A stretch of DNA of 64,000 nucleotides from Panicum virgatum (GCF_016808335.1 NC_053139.1:38994464-39058463), one strand, 5' to 3'; shown: positions 1-10,871, counted from the first letter of the stretch. Made by a program: numbers and translations. The notes: generated from the sequence alone by a model not told the origin.

Positions 1-1
1 G

Positions 2-2551
2 GGTCGTGAGAAGAGGAAGGGGAAGGAGGTTGTGGTCGAGAAGCCCGCTCGTAAGCGGACTCGTGCAGAGAAGGAGGCTGAGAGGGCCGAGATGGTGGCC
101 AAGGCCGCCGAGGAGCAGGCATCAGGCCGTGCTCGTCCGTTCCAGATCAGGGAGGACCCCAGAGGCAGAGGCAGAGGCAGAGGCAGGGGTATGGGTAGAG
201 TCAGAGGTGCCAGGGCCACCAGAGCCGCAGCAGCAGCAGCAGCAGAGTCAGATCAGTCAGATACAGCTGCAGATTCAGATACAGAGGCAGAGCAGTCCGA
301 GCAGTCTCAGGGGCAGAGCACACAGGAGTCACCGACTCTACGACGGTCTGGCCGCACTCGGCAGACATCCCCAGCAGCAGAGACTTCACCAGCGACCGAG
401 CGTCGCACTGGACCGAGGATGCGAGGAGGTCACCAGCCACAGGAGCCTCGCAGGTCCACAGCTGCAGCAGCAGCAGCTCGTAGAGCCGAGGCCCTAGAGG
501 CCGAGCGCGCAGTGTTCCGTATGGACACTGTTGTGCGTCTGGAGCCAGGCGTGCTGCTCCAGAACTTGACCAAGGCCAATGCGGCGAAGGTCAAGAGGCT
601 CAGGTGGAGTGTTCAGGAGGAGGACTGGTTCCCCGTGACCCGTGACAGCCGGGTCGACCGTAGGTTCTGGACGCTTCTTCAGGCCAGTTTCTACGAGACC
701 TACCAGAGGCGGGGTCACAGGATCTTCCCACACAGAGTGCTTGACTGGGTGTCTCTGAGGACAGCCGCAGGGGGAGCAGATGTCAGAGAGCACTTCGCTC
801 ACTTCAGGGGCCTGCCCAGGTTACTCCAGATTGAGCAGAACAGATATATTGAGGACTGGGTCAGAGTCTTCTATGCCACGGCCTGGATTGCTCCCGAGCG
901 TCGAGCAGTACACTTTGTTTATGGAGGCCAGGTCTTTGGTTTGTCGAGAGCGACGATAGCAGGGATTCTCGGAGTTGACTTAGTTGACGTCTCGCTGCAC
1001 GAGATGGTTTACGGAGATGCAGATCCACCGCGCAGAGCGATGATTGGCGGGATTGCACCCTCTCATGAGGCGATCTCTCAGTGTTTCCGCCAGCCGTTCC
1101 CTGCCTCCTACGCCAGAGTTCCCAGCCTGCTGACCCCAGAGGCATACGCAGTACACATGGCACTCCGGAGGACTTTGCTACCGAGGAGTGGCTACCCAGA
1201 GGGGTTTACAGGACTGCAGCAGCTCCTGCTTTTACACATCCTCACTCACGAGCCGTTTGACATAGTTGACTTTATTCTGGCTGAGATAGAGGATGTGATC
1301 ACAGACGGGATGGGTGTGGTGCGACAGTTTCCCTTTGCACACTGGATCAGTTATATTTGTTCTATGATTGTGCCAGCAGAGTCACCCATCAGCGCTCCCT
1401 ACCGTCACGACGAGGCTCCCCGGTTCCCAGTTTACCGACCGACAGCTCCACAGGACCGGAGGAGGGGCAGACAGGCAGAGAGAGCTGCCATGGCACAGTT
1501 GTCACCAGAGGCACAGGCCCGTGTAGCACAGGAGGACGAGGCACTGCTTGCCGCCGAGGCACAGCTTCCCGGAGGAGAGGATGAGATACACTGGTCTGAG
1601 CTTGAGTCAGACTCCTCCGAGGACGTAGAGTACTTCCCTGCAGCAGCCCCAGCTAGTCACGACCACGAGGCAGGGGGGTCTAGAGAGCCAGCTCCAGAGT
1701 CACCAGCAGCTGCTACAGTCTCTGAGTCTCAGGTGACTCAGCCGTCCGAGCTCACTTCACTTCTACAGCAGCTCGTGACCCAGCAGAGGGAGGACAGACT
1801 TGCTCAGGAGGAGGCCAGGAGAGCCCATGAGGCTCAGATTGCTGCTATTCAGAGAGAGGCAGCCCGAGAGCGTGCAGCGACAGAGGAGCGTTTTGTCGGC
1901 CTCATTGACAGAGTTTCACAGAGGACAGACGCTCAGTTCCAGCAGATGCAGCAGGGCATGATGGCGATGTTCGGGATGATCTCACAGCTTTACTCTCACA
2001 CCGGACTCGCCCCGCAGCAGCCAGGACAGCCAGGCCTTCAGGGTGTTGGAGCACCTCAGCTTGCCGTCACACCAGCTTCTCCTCCTCCAGCTCCTACTGC
2101 AGCTCCAGCTACCTCAGCGACACCGGAGACCACATTCTCGATGTCAGCACTCTTTGGGTCTGCCGGTCGTCCGCTCTTTTCACCACTGCCGGCGACCACA
2201 CTCTTTCAGGACTCACCGTCAGCGGTTCAGTCGGTCGCCCTCCCCTCCTCACTTCAGGCAGCACCTTCAGGGGGAGGAGCAGTAGAGGAGTCCCTGCTTC
2301 CACAGTCGACGCAGCCGGCAGCCTCAGCAGTCACCTCTTCAGATATTGATACTTCTTCTGCTGACCCGGTTACGACTTCTACGGATCCTCTACCAGGCAG
2401 TGCCAGCACGAGAGCCTCCACGACAGTTACTCCCCCAGTGAGCTCAGACCCAGACCAGCAGCTTCCGTCTGTCACCGAGGGTGAGAGTTCTCCGTCCGAC
2501 GACGACGACCCGGACCGCTTCGTCGCCGTACCACGACAGCACGACCCGTAG
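2..2551 (+). CDS. Extra 3' ORF of a Sirevirus-type Copia element (5' partial)
   Basis: The frame is open from the window edge to TAG at 2549-2551, about 850 codons, so the true start lies outside. The N-terminal 150 residues are basic and Gln/Ala/Arg-rich with a GRGRGRG tract. Residues about 200-450 (FWTLLQASFYETYQRRG, ILGVDLVDVSLHEM) resemble the globular 'putative plant transposon protein' domain common in grass repeats. Residues about 575-660 are Glu/Arg/Gln-rich and heptad-like, probably a coiled coil. The tail is Pro/Ser/Thr-rich and acidic. There is no reverse transcriptase, integrase or protease motif. It lies just upstream of polypurine tracts and a 3' LTR on the same strand, which is where Sireviruses carry an additional, sometimes called env-like, ORF. 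I see no clear signal peptide or membrane segment, so envelope function is not supported. The uninterrupted frame suggests recent selection or a young copy. Confidence 0.7.
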   Translation, partial: GREKRKGKEVVVEKPARKRTRAEKEAERAEMVAKAAEEQASGRARPFQIREDPRGRGRGRGRGMGRVRGARATRAAAAAAAESDQSDTAADSDTEAEQSEQSQGQSTQESPTLRRSGRTRQTSPAAETSPATERRTGPRMRGGHQPQEPRRSTAAAAAARRAEALEAERAVFRMDTVVRLEPGVLLQNLTKANAAKVKRLRWSVQEEDWFPVTRDSRVDRRFWTLLQASFYETYQRRGHRIFPHRVLDWVSLRTAAGGADVREHFAHFRGLPRLLQIEQNRYIEDWVRVFYATAWIAPERRAVHFVYGGQVFGLSRATIAGILGVDLVDVSLHEMVYGDADPPRRAMIGGIAPSHEAISQCFRQPFPASYARVPSLLTPEAYAVHMALRRTLLPRSGYPEGFTGLQQLLLLHILTHEPFDIVDFILAEIEDVITDGMGVVRQFPFAHWISYICSMIVPAESPISAPYRHDEAPRFPVYRPTAPQDRRRGRQAERAAMAQLSPEAQARVAQEDEALLAAEAQLPGGEDEIHWSELESDSSEDVEYFPAAAPASHDHEAGGSREPAPESPAAATVSESQVTQPSELTSLLQQLVTQQREDRLAQEEARRAHEAQIAAIQREAARERAATEERFVGLIDRVSQRTDAQFQQMQQGMMAMFGMISQLYSHTGLAPQQPGQPGLQGVGAPQLAVTPASPPPAPTAAPATSATPETTFSMSALFGSAGRPLFSPLPATTLFQDSPSAVQSVALPSSLQAAPSGGGAVEESLLPQSTQPAASAVTSSDIDTSSADPVTTSTDPLPGSASTRASTTVTPPVSSDPDQQLPSVTEGESSPSDDDDPDRFVAVPRQHDP

Positions 2552-2575
2552 CTCGCCTTTTGGTGCTTTGATGCC

Positions 2576-2865
2576 AAAGGGGGAGAGGTGTTAGGGGGAG
2601 CACCAGAGTTAGGGGGAGGGTAGAGCTAGAGAGAACTCGTAGTTATCAGGACTTTGATTCTTTGTATCACATTTGGTGTTAATTCATGGATATGTACATT
2701 TGTCGCTTGAGTATGCCGTTCTTTGAGACATATCTATGGATTTCGTTTGAGCCTTTGTGCTCTTTGGTCCTTCTTTTCGAGTTTGCTTGTGTTTATCCTG
2801 CTTTATCTTTCTCGCTCTCTCGTTACTTATGTTTGTGTTGTCATCAATCACCAAAAAGGGGGAGA
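2576..2865 (+). promoter_or_regulatory. Multiple polypurine tracts before the 3' LTR
   Basis: Purine runs with a GGGGGAG core occur at 2576-2589, 2593-2600 and 2611-2620, and at 2853-2865 directly against the LTR. The last is the probable plus-strand primer site for reverse transcription. Repetition of the polypurine tract upstream of the 3' LTR is a reported hallmark of Sireviruses. The sequence between the tracts is T-rich and has no ORF I trust. Confidence 0.65.
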
Positions 2866-3311
2866 TTGTAAGCATCTAGGCCCTCAAGGTATGTTTCGGT
2901 GATTAATGACAACCATTATTGTGACTAATGAGTTTGTGCAGCTTAATAGATCATTATCGCTCATTTGGTCATATGTCAAAAGAGGCCCCTCAATTTCGGT
3001 TATTCTAAAAGGCGATCTCGGTTTTCAACTTATATATGTCAAGGCTAAGGATCTTTCTAGTCCTAAGTGTCACAAGGTTGAGAAGGACACTTAGATTAGT
3101 ATAGGTTTTATAGTTTTGTAGTGATCGCACTATTAAGAGGGGTTAAGGCTTAGTAACCTGAGCATGGACATGGTCATTTGAAAATGGATGCACACTATGG
3201 TCACTCAGGTTTCTAGAAGTTCAAATAAGTGGTTCTCAAACTATATCTCAAGAATATTTGGATTTCATTCAAGACTCAAATCAGAAAAGACAAAATCAGA
3301 AAAAGTCTATA

Positions 3312-3738
3312 CACCGGTTTAACCGACGCTCTCAATTTTCTATACGTCGGTTAAACGAAGTCAGCAGAGTCTGGACAAATTCAATACACCGGTTAAACCG
3401 ACGTGTTTGAATTTAACGTCGGTGCATTGGTCCAGAGTTGGTTTTTCCAGGGAAATTCAAGTTCTATTCACCGGATTAACCGACGCTGTTTGAATCAAGA
3501 CGTCGGTGCAATTGACCAGTGAGATGGTTTTTCAGAGGAATTTAAAAGTTGTACTCACCGGTTAAACCGACGATAGGTTTGAGTTAACGTCGGTGCAGTT
3601 GTCCAGAGACTTGGTTTTTCAGTGGTTCAGTGGACAACTACACTCACCGGTTAAACCGATGCTACGTCGGTTAATCTGCCCCAGTTGTAACGGCTAGTTT
3701 TCAGAAGAGGCAGTTTACATTCACCGGTTAAACCGACG
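3312..3738 (+). repeat. Palindromic motif array in the Sirevirus LTR
   Basis: The motif CACCGGTTAAACCGACG recurs at about 3312, 3387, 3468, 3556, 3645 and 3722, spaced 75-89 bp. Partner motifs in inverted sense (AACGTCGGTG, TACGTCGGTTAA) lie between the copies. It sits upstream of the TATA-like box at 3825, where a U3 control region would be. Confidence 0.8.
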
Positions 3739-3824
3739 ATGACAATGGGGGGTACGTCGGATTAACCGGCGCTACGCAGTTTTCTGGCAGCTTTTCTCCA
3801 ACGGCTCTATTTGTGTGAGCTGCC

Positions 3825-3832
3825 TATATATA
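3825..3832 (+). promoter_or_regulatory. TATA-like box of the Sirevirus LTR
   Basis: TATATATA precedes a C-rich stretch about two-thirds along the LTR and directly follows the palindrome array. This placement fits a retrotransposon promoter. It is inferred from position only. Confidence 0.45.
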
Positions 3833-4551
3833 CCCCTCCAATGGGTCATTTCGCCCACTCTTGACACCAGGCAACATCAAAACACTCATACCATAGTCAA
3901 GAGCCACCTTGAGCTTCATCATTCACATACTTGTGCATTCAATCAATCAAGAAGCAAGATTAAGGACTTGAGTAGAGAGAAGCTAGTGTGCATCCGTTCT
4001 TGGTGATCGGTTCTTGCTCAAGTGAAGGCCTTAGCTTGTTACTCTTGGTGATTGGCATCACCTAGGCGATCTTGGTGATCGGGGTGTTTCTCGCGGAGCT
4101 TGCCAAGGATTGTGGGAGCCCGGAGAAGAAGATTGTACGTGGCTTGATCTCCACCACGCCGGGATGGTGAACGGAGACTCTTAGTGAGCGCCCTCGTCTC
4201 GGTGACTTGGGAGGTGACAAGACTCTTTGAGAGTGTCACAACGTGGATTAGGGGTGTGTGCCAACACATCGATACCACGGGAAAAAATCCGGTTGTCTCT
4301 TGTCCATTCCTTTTATTCAAGCATTTTCCTTCATGCAATTTACTCATGTGCTTGACTTAGAGATCATAACTTAGCTCTACCTTGCTAGGCTTTACTTTGT
4401 TTTTATCTCTCTTAGCTTGTGTAGGTAGCATAGTTATCCGGTTGGTGAATTGGTGCCCTACTAGTATTGCATAGGTTAAGGTTGCTTTACCTTGCTTTAG
4501 AATTTGAAAAAGGCCCAATTCACCCCCCCTCTTGGTCCATCGATCCTTACA

Positions 4552-5268
4552 ACATGTCAACTCCTATACGCACACAATGATCATATCAGACGAGCCGCCA
4601 CAATATCATATACATGCTGTTCCCTTTGACTCACGATATTTGGTCTAGCTTAAAGCTGACCTATCTTTCTCGATGCCGTGATTCATATCCTTTGTTAACT
4701 CTTAACCTTCGCATGGCCATGCACTTCTTGATCTGAATCACTCGAGGGGCCTAGAGATATCTCTCTCTTGCAGAGGGGCAAATCTCATCTTGACCGACTA
4801 TGTCTCACAGCATGCTTCTTGACAGATCTGAAAGCCACCTTTATAACTACCCAGTTACGGTGTAGCGTTTGATGGCTCCTAAGTAAGTCGGTTCACATCT
4901 TAAGTACATACGACGATCTCAGGTCTTAGGACACAACGTACATATTGTGTAATGAGAAGTCATAATCTCGTGTTGGGTCAATTCAGTCTCATGTCTCACA
5001 TGAGCCCACATTATTAGTTTGACATCCCCATGTCTATGACTTGTGAAACGTAGTCAATCAACTAATACATGTGCTAGTCTAATATTCATGTGTGTCCTCA
5101 CATGAACTCCGACTAGGAACATTTTAGAATATCCATACAGGTAAAGAGTTTCAAAATACTTCATATAAGCATTAATCAATACAAGTTGTCATCCATGGAT
5201 ATTCAAGGAACACTTTATTAATCATGAATACAAGGAAATATGATTGCCTCTAGGTCATATTTCCAACA
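4552..5268 (-). repeat. 3' LTR part of the minus-strand Angela-like element
   Basis: This is homologous in reverse to 38712-39438 of the other Angela-like copy. It begins TGTTGGAAATATG at 5268 (minus) after a purine-rich tract at 5269-5285. It stops where the Sirevirus LTR ends, so the rest of this LTR lies beyond the left edge. Confidence 0.8.
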
Positions 5269-5289
5269 GCCTCCCACATACACTAGAGT

Positions 5290-8200
5290 CAATCTAGAAT
5301 GTATCTAATACACATTGCTCTTGTGTGCCTCTCATGCTTGGGCTGTGGAAGGGGTTTTGTCAATGGATCTGAAATGTTCAGGTCCGTGTGTATTTTGCAT
5401 ATCTTGATTTCACACCATTTATTGTGAACACGTAACCTGATTGGGGCTTTGAATCGTCTTTGTCAGTTTGGAAGCTAGCGTCGGTGTAACCCGTTACAAC
5501 GAGCTCTTCCGCACCTCCATAGACCAGGAACACATCCTTAGTTCTTCTCAAGTACTTGAGGATGTTTTTCACAGCTGTCCAGTGTCTCTCACCTGGATCT
5601 GACTGGTACCTGCTCGTAACACTTAGAGTATAAGAAATATCTGGGCGTGTACTTATTATTGCATGCATGATAGATCCAATTGCCAAGGCATATGAAACTT
5701 TGTTCATGCGCTCTCGCTCATCAGTCGTCGTAGGACACTGAGTCTTGCTAAGATGTATGCCATGTGACATAGGCAATAACCCTTTCTTTGCCTCTTCCAT
5801 GTTGAACCGCTTCAACACTTTGTCAATGTAAGTATCTTGGCTTAATCCTATAAGCATCTTTGATCTATCTCTATAGATCTTGATGCCCAGTATGTATGCT
5901 GCTTCTCCTAAATCCTTCATCGAAAAATTATTTTTAGTGAAGTCTTTACGGACTCAAGCATAAGAATATTATTTCCAATCAGCAGTATGTCATCTACATA
6001 CAGGATTAGAAATGCAACATAGCTCCCACTATCTTTCTTGTAAACACAAGCTTCTTCTTCGTTTTTAATGAAGCCAAACCCTTTGACTACTTCATCAAAA
6101 CGAATATTCCAACTCCGAGATGCTTGCTTTAATCCATAAATGGTTTTTTGAAGCTTGCATATCTTTCCAACATTGGTCGGATCGACAAAATCCTCGGGCT
6201 GCATCATATACATGTCCTCAGCCAAATTTCCATTAAGAAAAGTTATTTTGACATCCATCTGCCATATTTCATAATCAAAATATGCAGCAATAGCTAGAAT
6301 AATCCAAACAGATTTAAGCATCGCTATGGGCGAGAAAGTCTCGTCGTAGTCAACTCCTTGAACTTGTCTAAAACCTTTTGCGACAAGTCAAGCTTTGTAG
6401 ATGTGAACATTTCTATCCATATCTTTCTTCTTCTTATAGATCCATTTGCACTCTATGGTTCTCACACCATCAGGCGGTTCTATCAAGTTCCAAACTTGAT
6501 TTTCCTTCATGGATTCTATTTCGGATTTCATGGCATCTTGCCATCTCTCAGAGTCAGGGTCTGCCATCACCTCTGCATATGTCGCAGGCTCATCATTGTT
6601 CAACAATAATAATTCCCGCGCTGCGCAGAGCCTTGCTGACCTTCGTGGTTGCGGAGGTGCTTCTGTTGCCATAGGCATCTCAACTTGTTCAGCTACATTA
6701 GCGTCACTTGTAGAGTCTTGTCCTATTGGCTCATCTCGAACTTCTTCGAGTTGCACTGTTCTTCTACTTTTCTCTCCTTTGAGAGACTCTTTCTCTAGGA
6801 AAACTCCGTTCCGAGCGATAAACACTTTGCCCTCAGATCGATTGTAGAAGTAATACCCTAAGGTCTCCTTTGGGTATCCCACGAATATGCACTTATCCGA
6901 TTTGAGTGCAAGCTTGTCAGACTGGAGTCGTTTGACAAATGCTTCACAACCCCAAATCTTTAGAAAAGACAAACTGGGAGTCTTGCCTGTCCATATCTCA
7001 TATGGTGTCTTGTCTACGGATTTTGACGGCACCATGTTCAATGTGAAAGCTGCTGTTTCTAGAGCGTAACCCTAAAATGACAACGGTAGGTCCGACTGGC
7101 TCATCATTGATCGAACCATGTCCAACAGAGTTCGATTACGTCGCTCAGACACACCGTTTCTCTGAGGTGTTCCAGGCGGGGTAAGTTGTGGAATAATTCC
7201 GCAACTCTTTAGATGACTGCTAAACTCGTGGCTCAGATATTCGCCTCCACGATCAGATCGTAAAGCTTTAATTTTCTTGCCACACTGATTTTCAACTTCA
7301 CTCTGAAATTCTTTGAACTTTTCAAAAGTTTCAGACTTATACTTCATCAAGTAGACATAGCCATATCTACTCAAGTCATCAGTAAAAGTTATGAAGTATT
7401 GGAATCCACCTCTAGCAGTCGAGCTCATTGGTCCACATACATCAGTATGTATGAGTTCCAGTAAGTCCGATGCTCTGTCTGGAAAACCTGTGAATGACGT
7501 CTTGGTCATATTGCCCAGCAAACAAGCTTCACATGTCTCATATGACTCAAAATCAAACGAAGTTAGAAGTCCATCCGAATGGAGCTTCTTCATGCGTTTC
7601 TCGCTTATATGACCGAGACGACAATGCCACATGTAGGTATGATTCAAATCAGTTAGTCGAGGCCTTTTAGCACTTATATTATAGACAGGAGAATCATCAA
7701 GATTTAAAATAAATAGCCCATTCTTAATGGATGCCAAAGCCACAAATACATTATTCTTAGAGATCACACAACCATTGTTTTCACTCGCAAAAGAATAACC
7801 ATCCTTCATCAAACATGAAGGAGACACAATATTTCGACTCAAACTAGGAACAAAATAACAATTACTAAGCTCCAAGACAAATCCTGATGGTAGGTGAAGT
7901 TGCATCGTCCCGACGGCCACAACAGCAACTCTTGCATTATTGCCGACGCGGAAGTCAACTTCTCCTCTTCCAACACTTCTACTCTTTGTTAGTCCCTGCA
8001 TCGAATTGCTTATATGAGCAACCGATCCGGTATCAAATACCCAAGAATTAACATAAGAGTCAACGAGAAATATTTCTGTAATATGAACAACAAGTGTACC
8101 TGAAGTGGAAGAACTATTCTTCAACGAGGCTGGATACAGCTTGCAGTTCCTTTTCCAGTGTCCTAGCTGGTGACAATGAAAGCAGTCCTTGTCTGCAACA

Positions 8201-8975
8201 GCTCTAGGTTTAGCCTTGGGTGTAGGGTTTGGTTTGGGTTTCGCAACCTTAGCCTTGCCCTTCTTCTTCTTCTTCCAAGAAGAACCTTTCTTCTTGAAAG
8301 TAGGCTTATTCTGGATAGCCATCACATGGCCGCCACCTGTGCTTTTCTTGATGTAACTCTCTGCCATTTTGAGCATGCCGCACAGCTCATTCAAGCCCTT
8401 CTCAGCCCCGTGCATGTGGTAGTTCGAGACGAAGTTTACATAGCTCGGAGGCAAAGAGGCAAGAATGAAGTCAGTGGCAAAGAGGCAAGAATGAAGTCAG
8501 TGGCCAACTCTTAGCCAAGTGGGAAGCCTAGCTTCTCCAACCTCTGTGTGTAACCAACCATCTTGATTACGTGCGGCCCTACTGGTGCTCCTTCTGCTAG
8601 TTTAGTTTCAGCAAAGGCCTTGGACACATTGAACCTTTCAGTCCTGGCCTGAGTCTGGAACATATCCCGTAGCGCCACGATCATATCGTGCGCCACATGG
8701 TTATTCTCAAACTGCATCTGCAGTTCAGGTTCCATGCAAGCTAGCATGAGACAGCTCACTTCACGGTCTTTATCAACCGCTCTCCTGTAAACATTCCTCT
8801 CAGCAGCAGGGGCATCTGCAGCAGGCTCCTCTGGCAGTGGGTTATCTAGAACATCTTCCTTGTTCGCTGCCCTGAGAACAATTCTCAAGTTGCGGATCCA
8901 ATCCGCGTAGTTTGTCTCATTCAATTTGTTGCTCTCAAGTACGGAACGTAAAACAAATGGTTGATTTTGAGCCAT
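5290..8975 (-). pseudogene. Copia gag-pol of the minus-strand Angela-like element
   Basis: Gag starts at 8975 (MAQNQPFVLRSVLE). A CCHC zinc knuckle (CFHCHQLGHWKRNC) is at about 8184-8143. The aspartic protease core WVFDTGS is near 8050-8030. The GAG-pre-integrase motif MWHCRLGHISEKRMKKL and the integrase with HTDVCG follow, ending about 7072. Reverse transcriptase with YVDDILLIGN is at about 6000. Frames are broken in several places: a 26-bp duplication in gag (8452-8503), a frame change near 7070, a CGA-to-TGA type stop near 6387, a frame change near 5920, and loss of about 270 bp of the RNase H region compared with 38300-38570. It cannot encode a working polyprotein. Confidence 0.85.
8452..8503. 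repeat. 26-bp tandem duplication in gag
   Basis: Two perfect 26-bp units, 8452-8477 and 8478-8503, lie in the gag region. 26 is not a multiple of 3, so the duplication shifts frame. This explains why the gag frame stops near 8511 and restarts near 8454. Confidence 0.9.
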
Positions 8976-10299
8976 TGTTCTACAACATAATAAATGCAAA
9001 ATACTAAGACAAAAATATTCATGATGGAGTAAACGACATTAAACAATTTAATAGAATTTACTCCCACTAAAATCAATATCCCTCTATTGATTCTTAGTGA
9101 TTCAAGACCCACAACTAACACGTCCACTAGTGAGCTTTTGCATCACCGCTAGAAGACGAGTTAGATCGGTAAGCAACTCTTGTTAATCATATCTCATATG
9201 AATCTTGTTGTTGGGTGACATCTCCATGTCTCGCTCCCAACCTTTATGCCCCAAGGTCCTTAACCGTTAAGATGACATTGTCAAGCTCACCAACCCTTTA
9301 TGCGTGCATATATCCGATACAGCCTGTCTAGTCAAGGAAAACCAGTGGCGCCCTAATTTCATAGACCCACCACCAATCGTACAAGACATGGGACAGCGCA
9401 AGGTTTAGTTGGTAGTGCATGGTAGCTCGAAATTTGTGAGGGATCGTTCTACTTCTACTATGACGCACGTAGTAGTAAAACGTCAAGAACGGCAAGCACA
9501 TAATTGTGAATCAGTATGGCTCTAGTTCTCATGGTGATCTTGTTCGCCATGTAGATCTCCATCTCCATGTACATGTACATGTGCACAATTCTTCATGTGA
9601 TGAAAACTCTAAGAACTAGAATTTGCTATTACACCTAATAGCTAGTAAATAAAATTACATTCACGATTTGGATCATCACAGATTGGCACGCAGGCCATTA
9701 CATCAAATGCAACAATTCATATGGCTCCGGACGAATTGTCAAAATCACAACACGCAGGTCATGAAATAATTACACACATGCATCACATACACATAGGGGC
9801 CATACCGATCACAAAACCTGCAAAACAGAGTTATGCGATTCCGACGTTCAAAGTTAAATCGCCGAAAACTCTATATTCTGGGCCGAATTTCGAAAATCTA
9901 AATTTCGCAAAAACAGCATTGCTGTTCTAAACCAATTCTATCTTTTTCTGTAGATACAAATCGATATAAAATTCGCCTCAATCCGAGTTCGTATGCAAAA
10001 GTTATGACTATTTTACTGTAAAACACGCTTTTGCAACAAAACGAAATTCACAGTAGATCCAATCTACTGCCCTATGCATCTGACTTATGCCCTAAGTTTC
10101 AATTCGACCAATCACATTGGTCTCCAACCGCAGCGACCGGGTTTATGTGTATCACTTAACTCCGATGGCGGAAAACCGACCGGTAGGAGTATGTCGTTGC
10201 ACAACCTTCGCAGCTAGTTTACGAAACTAGATCATAGATCGATCTGAAACTATGCATATCTTCATATGCACATATCCGAATATATAACAAGACAGCACT

Positions 10300-10312
10300 G
10301 GCTCTGATACCA
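10300..10312 (-). other. Primer-binding site (initiator tRNA-Met type)
   Basis: On the minus strand TGGTATCAGAGCC begins two bases after the LTR end. This is the usual Copia primer site complementary to initiator tRNA-Met. The plus-strand Angela-like copy has a slightly altered version at 31716-31729. Confidence 0.85.
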
Positions 10313-10313
10313 C

Positions 10314-10482
10314 TGTAGGAATATGGGGTAGCAAAAACAAATTTTTTCTACCGCATAAACCAGGATTACTGCAGTTATAGTTCACGGCATTACCACTCGA
10401 CGCGCGGTTGCGGAACTTCTGTAGCGCGTCGGTGTAGTGCAGATGGAAGCCGGCAGTGCAGTTGTGCGAACCACCACACGAA
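10314..10482 (-). repeat. Truncated 5' LTR of the minus-strand Angela-like element
   Basis: It matches in reverse the last about 170 bp of the LTR ending at 39996, up to the segment around 39840, then stops abruptly. Its outer TGTTGGAAATATG end and the TSD are missing. Confidence 0.75.
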
Positions 10483-10871
10483 TGACAGGGCGTCGGATCT
10501 TCCGATAACCATCGGATGCACCGATGCTTATGCATCGGTTAAACCGGTGCCTCTGTTTTCTGCCGAACTCGTCCAATGCATCGCAGCGATCAATTGGATC
10601 CTTCAGATTTATTCTATCTCTGGATTTCCACTATGCTTTGACATCTCTACGGCGGATTGGACTTGTCATCTTGATGGTGGATTGGACTTGGCGTCTCGAC
10701 GATAGATTGGACATTGCGTCTTGACGATGAATTAGACATGTTGACTCATATCCATGGGACCCAAAAACTCCTACAAGTGCGATCTCACAAACTCATTAGT
10801 CCCATTGATTATGTTGTCACTCAATCACCAAAATCACAAACAATGGCCTAAATGGGGCCATGTTCCTTACA
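10483..10871 (-). repeat. Sirevirus LTR fragment
   Basis: On the minus strand it begins TGTAAGGAACATGG at 10871 and reads through GGTGATTGAGTGACAAC, which is the characteristic start of grass Sirevirus LTRs. It contains GCATCGGTTAAACCGGTGCC at about 10532-10551, akin to the palindrome array at 3312-3738. It breaks off at about 10483 against the Angela LTR remnant, so it is only the 5' part of one LTR. Confidence 0.65.

Larger units (their letters stand above)
2867..4551 (+). mobile_element. 3' LTR of the Sirevirus-type Copia element
   Basis: The LTR begins TGTAAGCATC right after the polypurine tract and ends GATCCTTACA, giving 1,685 bp with TG...CA ends. The C-rich stretch CACCCCCCCTCTTGGTCC near the 3' end is typical of grass Sireviruses. 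A TATA-like box (TATATATA) lies at 3825-3832. The sequence after 4551 is the LTR of a reverse-oriented Angela-like element. The intact version of that target is visible near 39421-39440, which fixes the insertion boundary. The 5' half of this element lies left of the window. Confidence 0.85.
4552..10482 (-). mobile_element. Angela/BARE-like Copia retrotransposon, truncated and decayed
   Basis: Read on the minus strand the order is LTR remnant (10482-10314), primer-binding site, leader, gag, protease, integrase, reverse transcriptase, remnant RNase H, and start of the 3' LTR at 5268 (TGTTGGAAATATG). The LTR start and domain order match the Angela/WIS/BARE group. The 3' LTR is cut at 4552 by the Sirevirus insertion. 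The 5' LTR is cut at about 10483, where another Sirevirus LTR fragment abuts. A second copy of the same family lies at 27069-39996 on the opposite strand. Confidence 0.85.

Noticed and set aside
6..497. A 163-codon plus-strand frame in the first 500 bp
   Set aside because: It overlaps the long ORF at 2-2551 in another frame and is an Arg/Gln-rich shadow of the biased composition.
2..2551. Viral envelope protein
   Set aside because: The position matches the env-like ORF of Sireviruses, but no signal peptide, membrane anchor or fusion-type region can be seen.
3312..3738. Possible CRISPR-like array
   Set aside because: The repeats are partly palindromic and regularly spaced, but the 'spacers' are themselves related to each other and the array lies inside a plant retrotransposon LTR.
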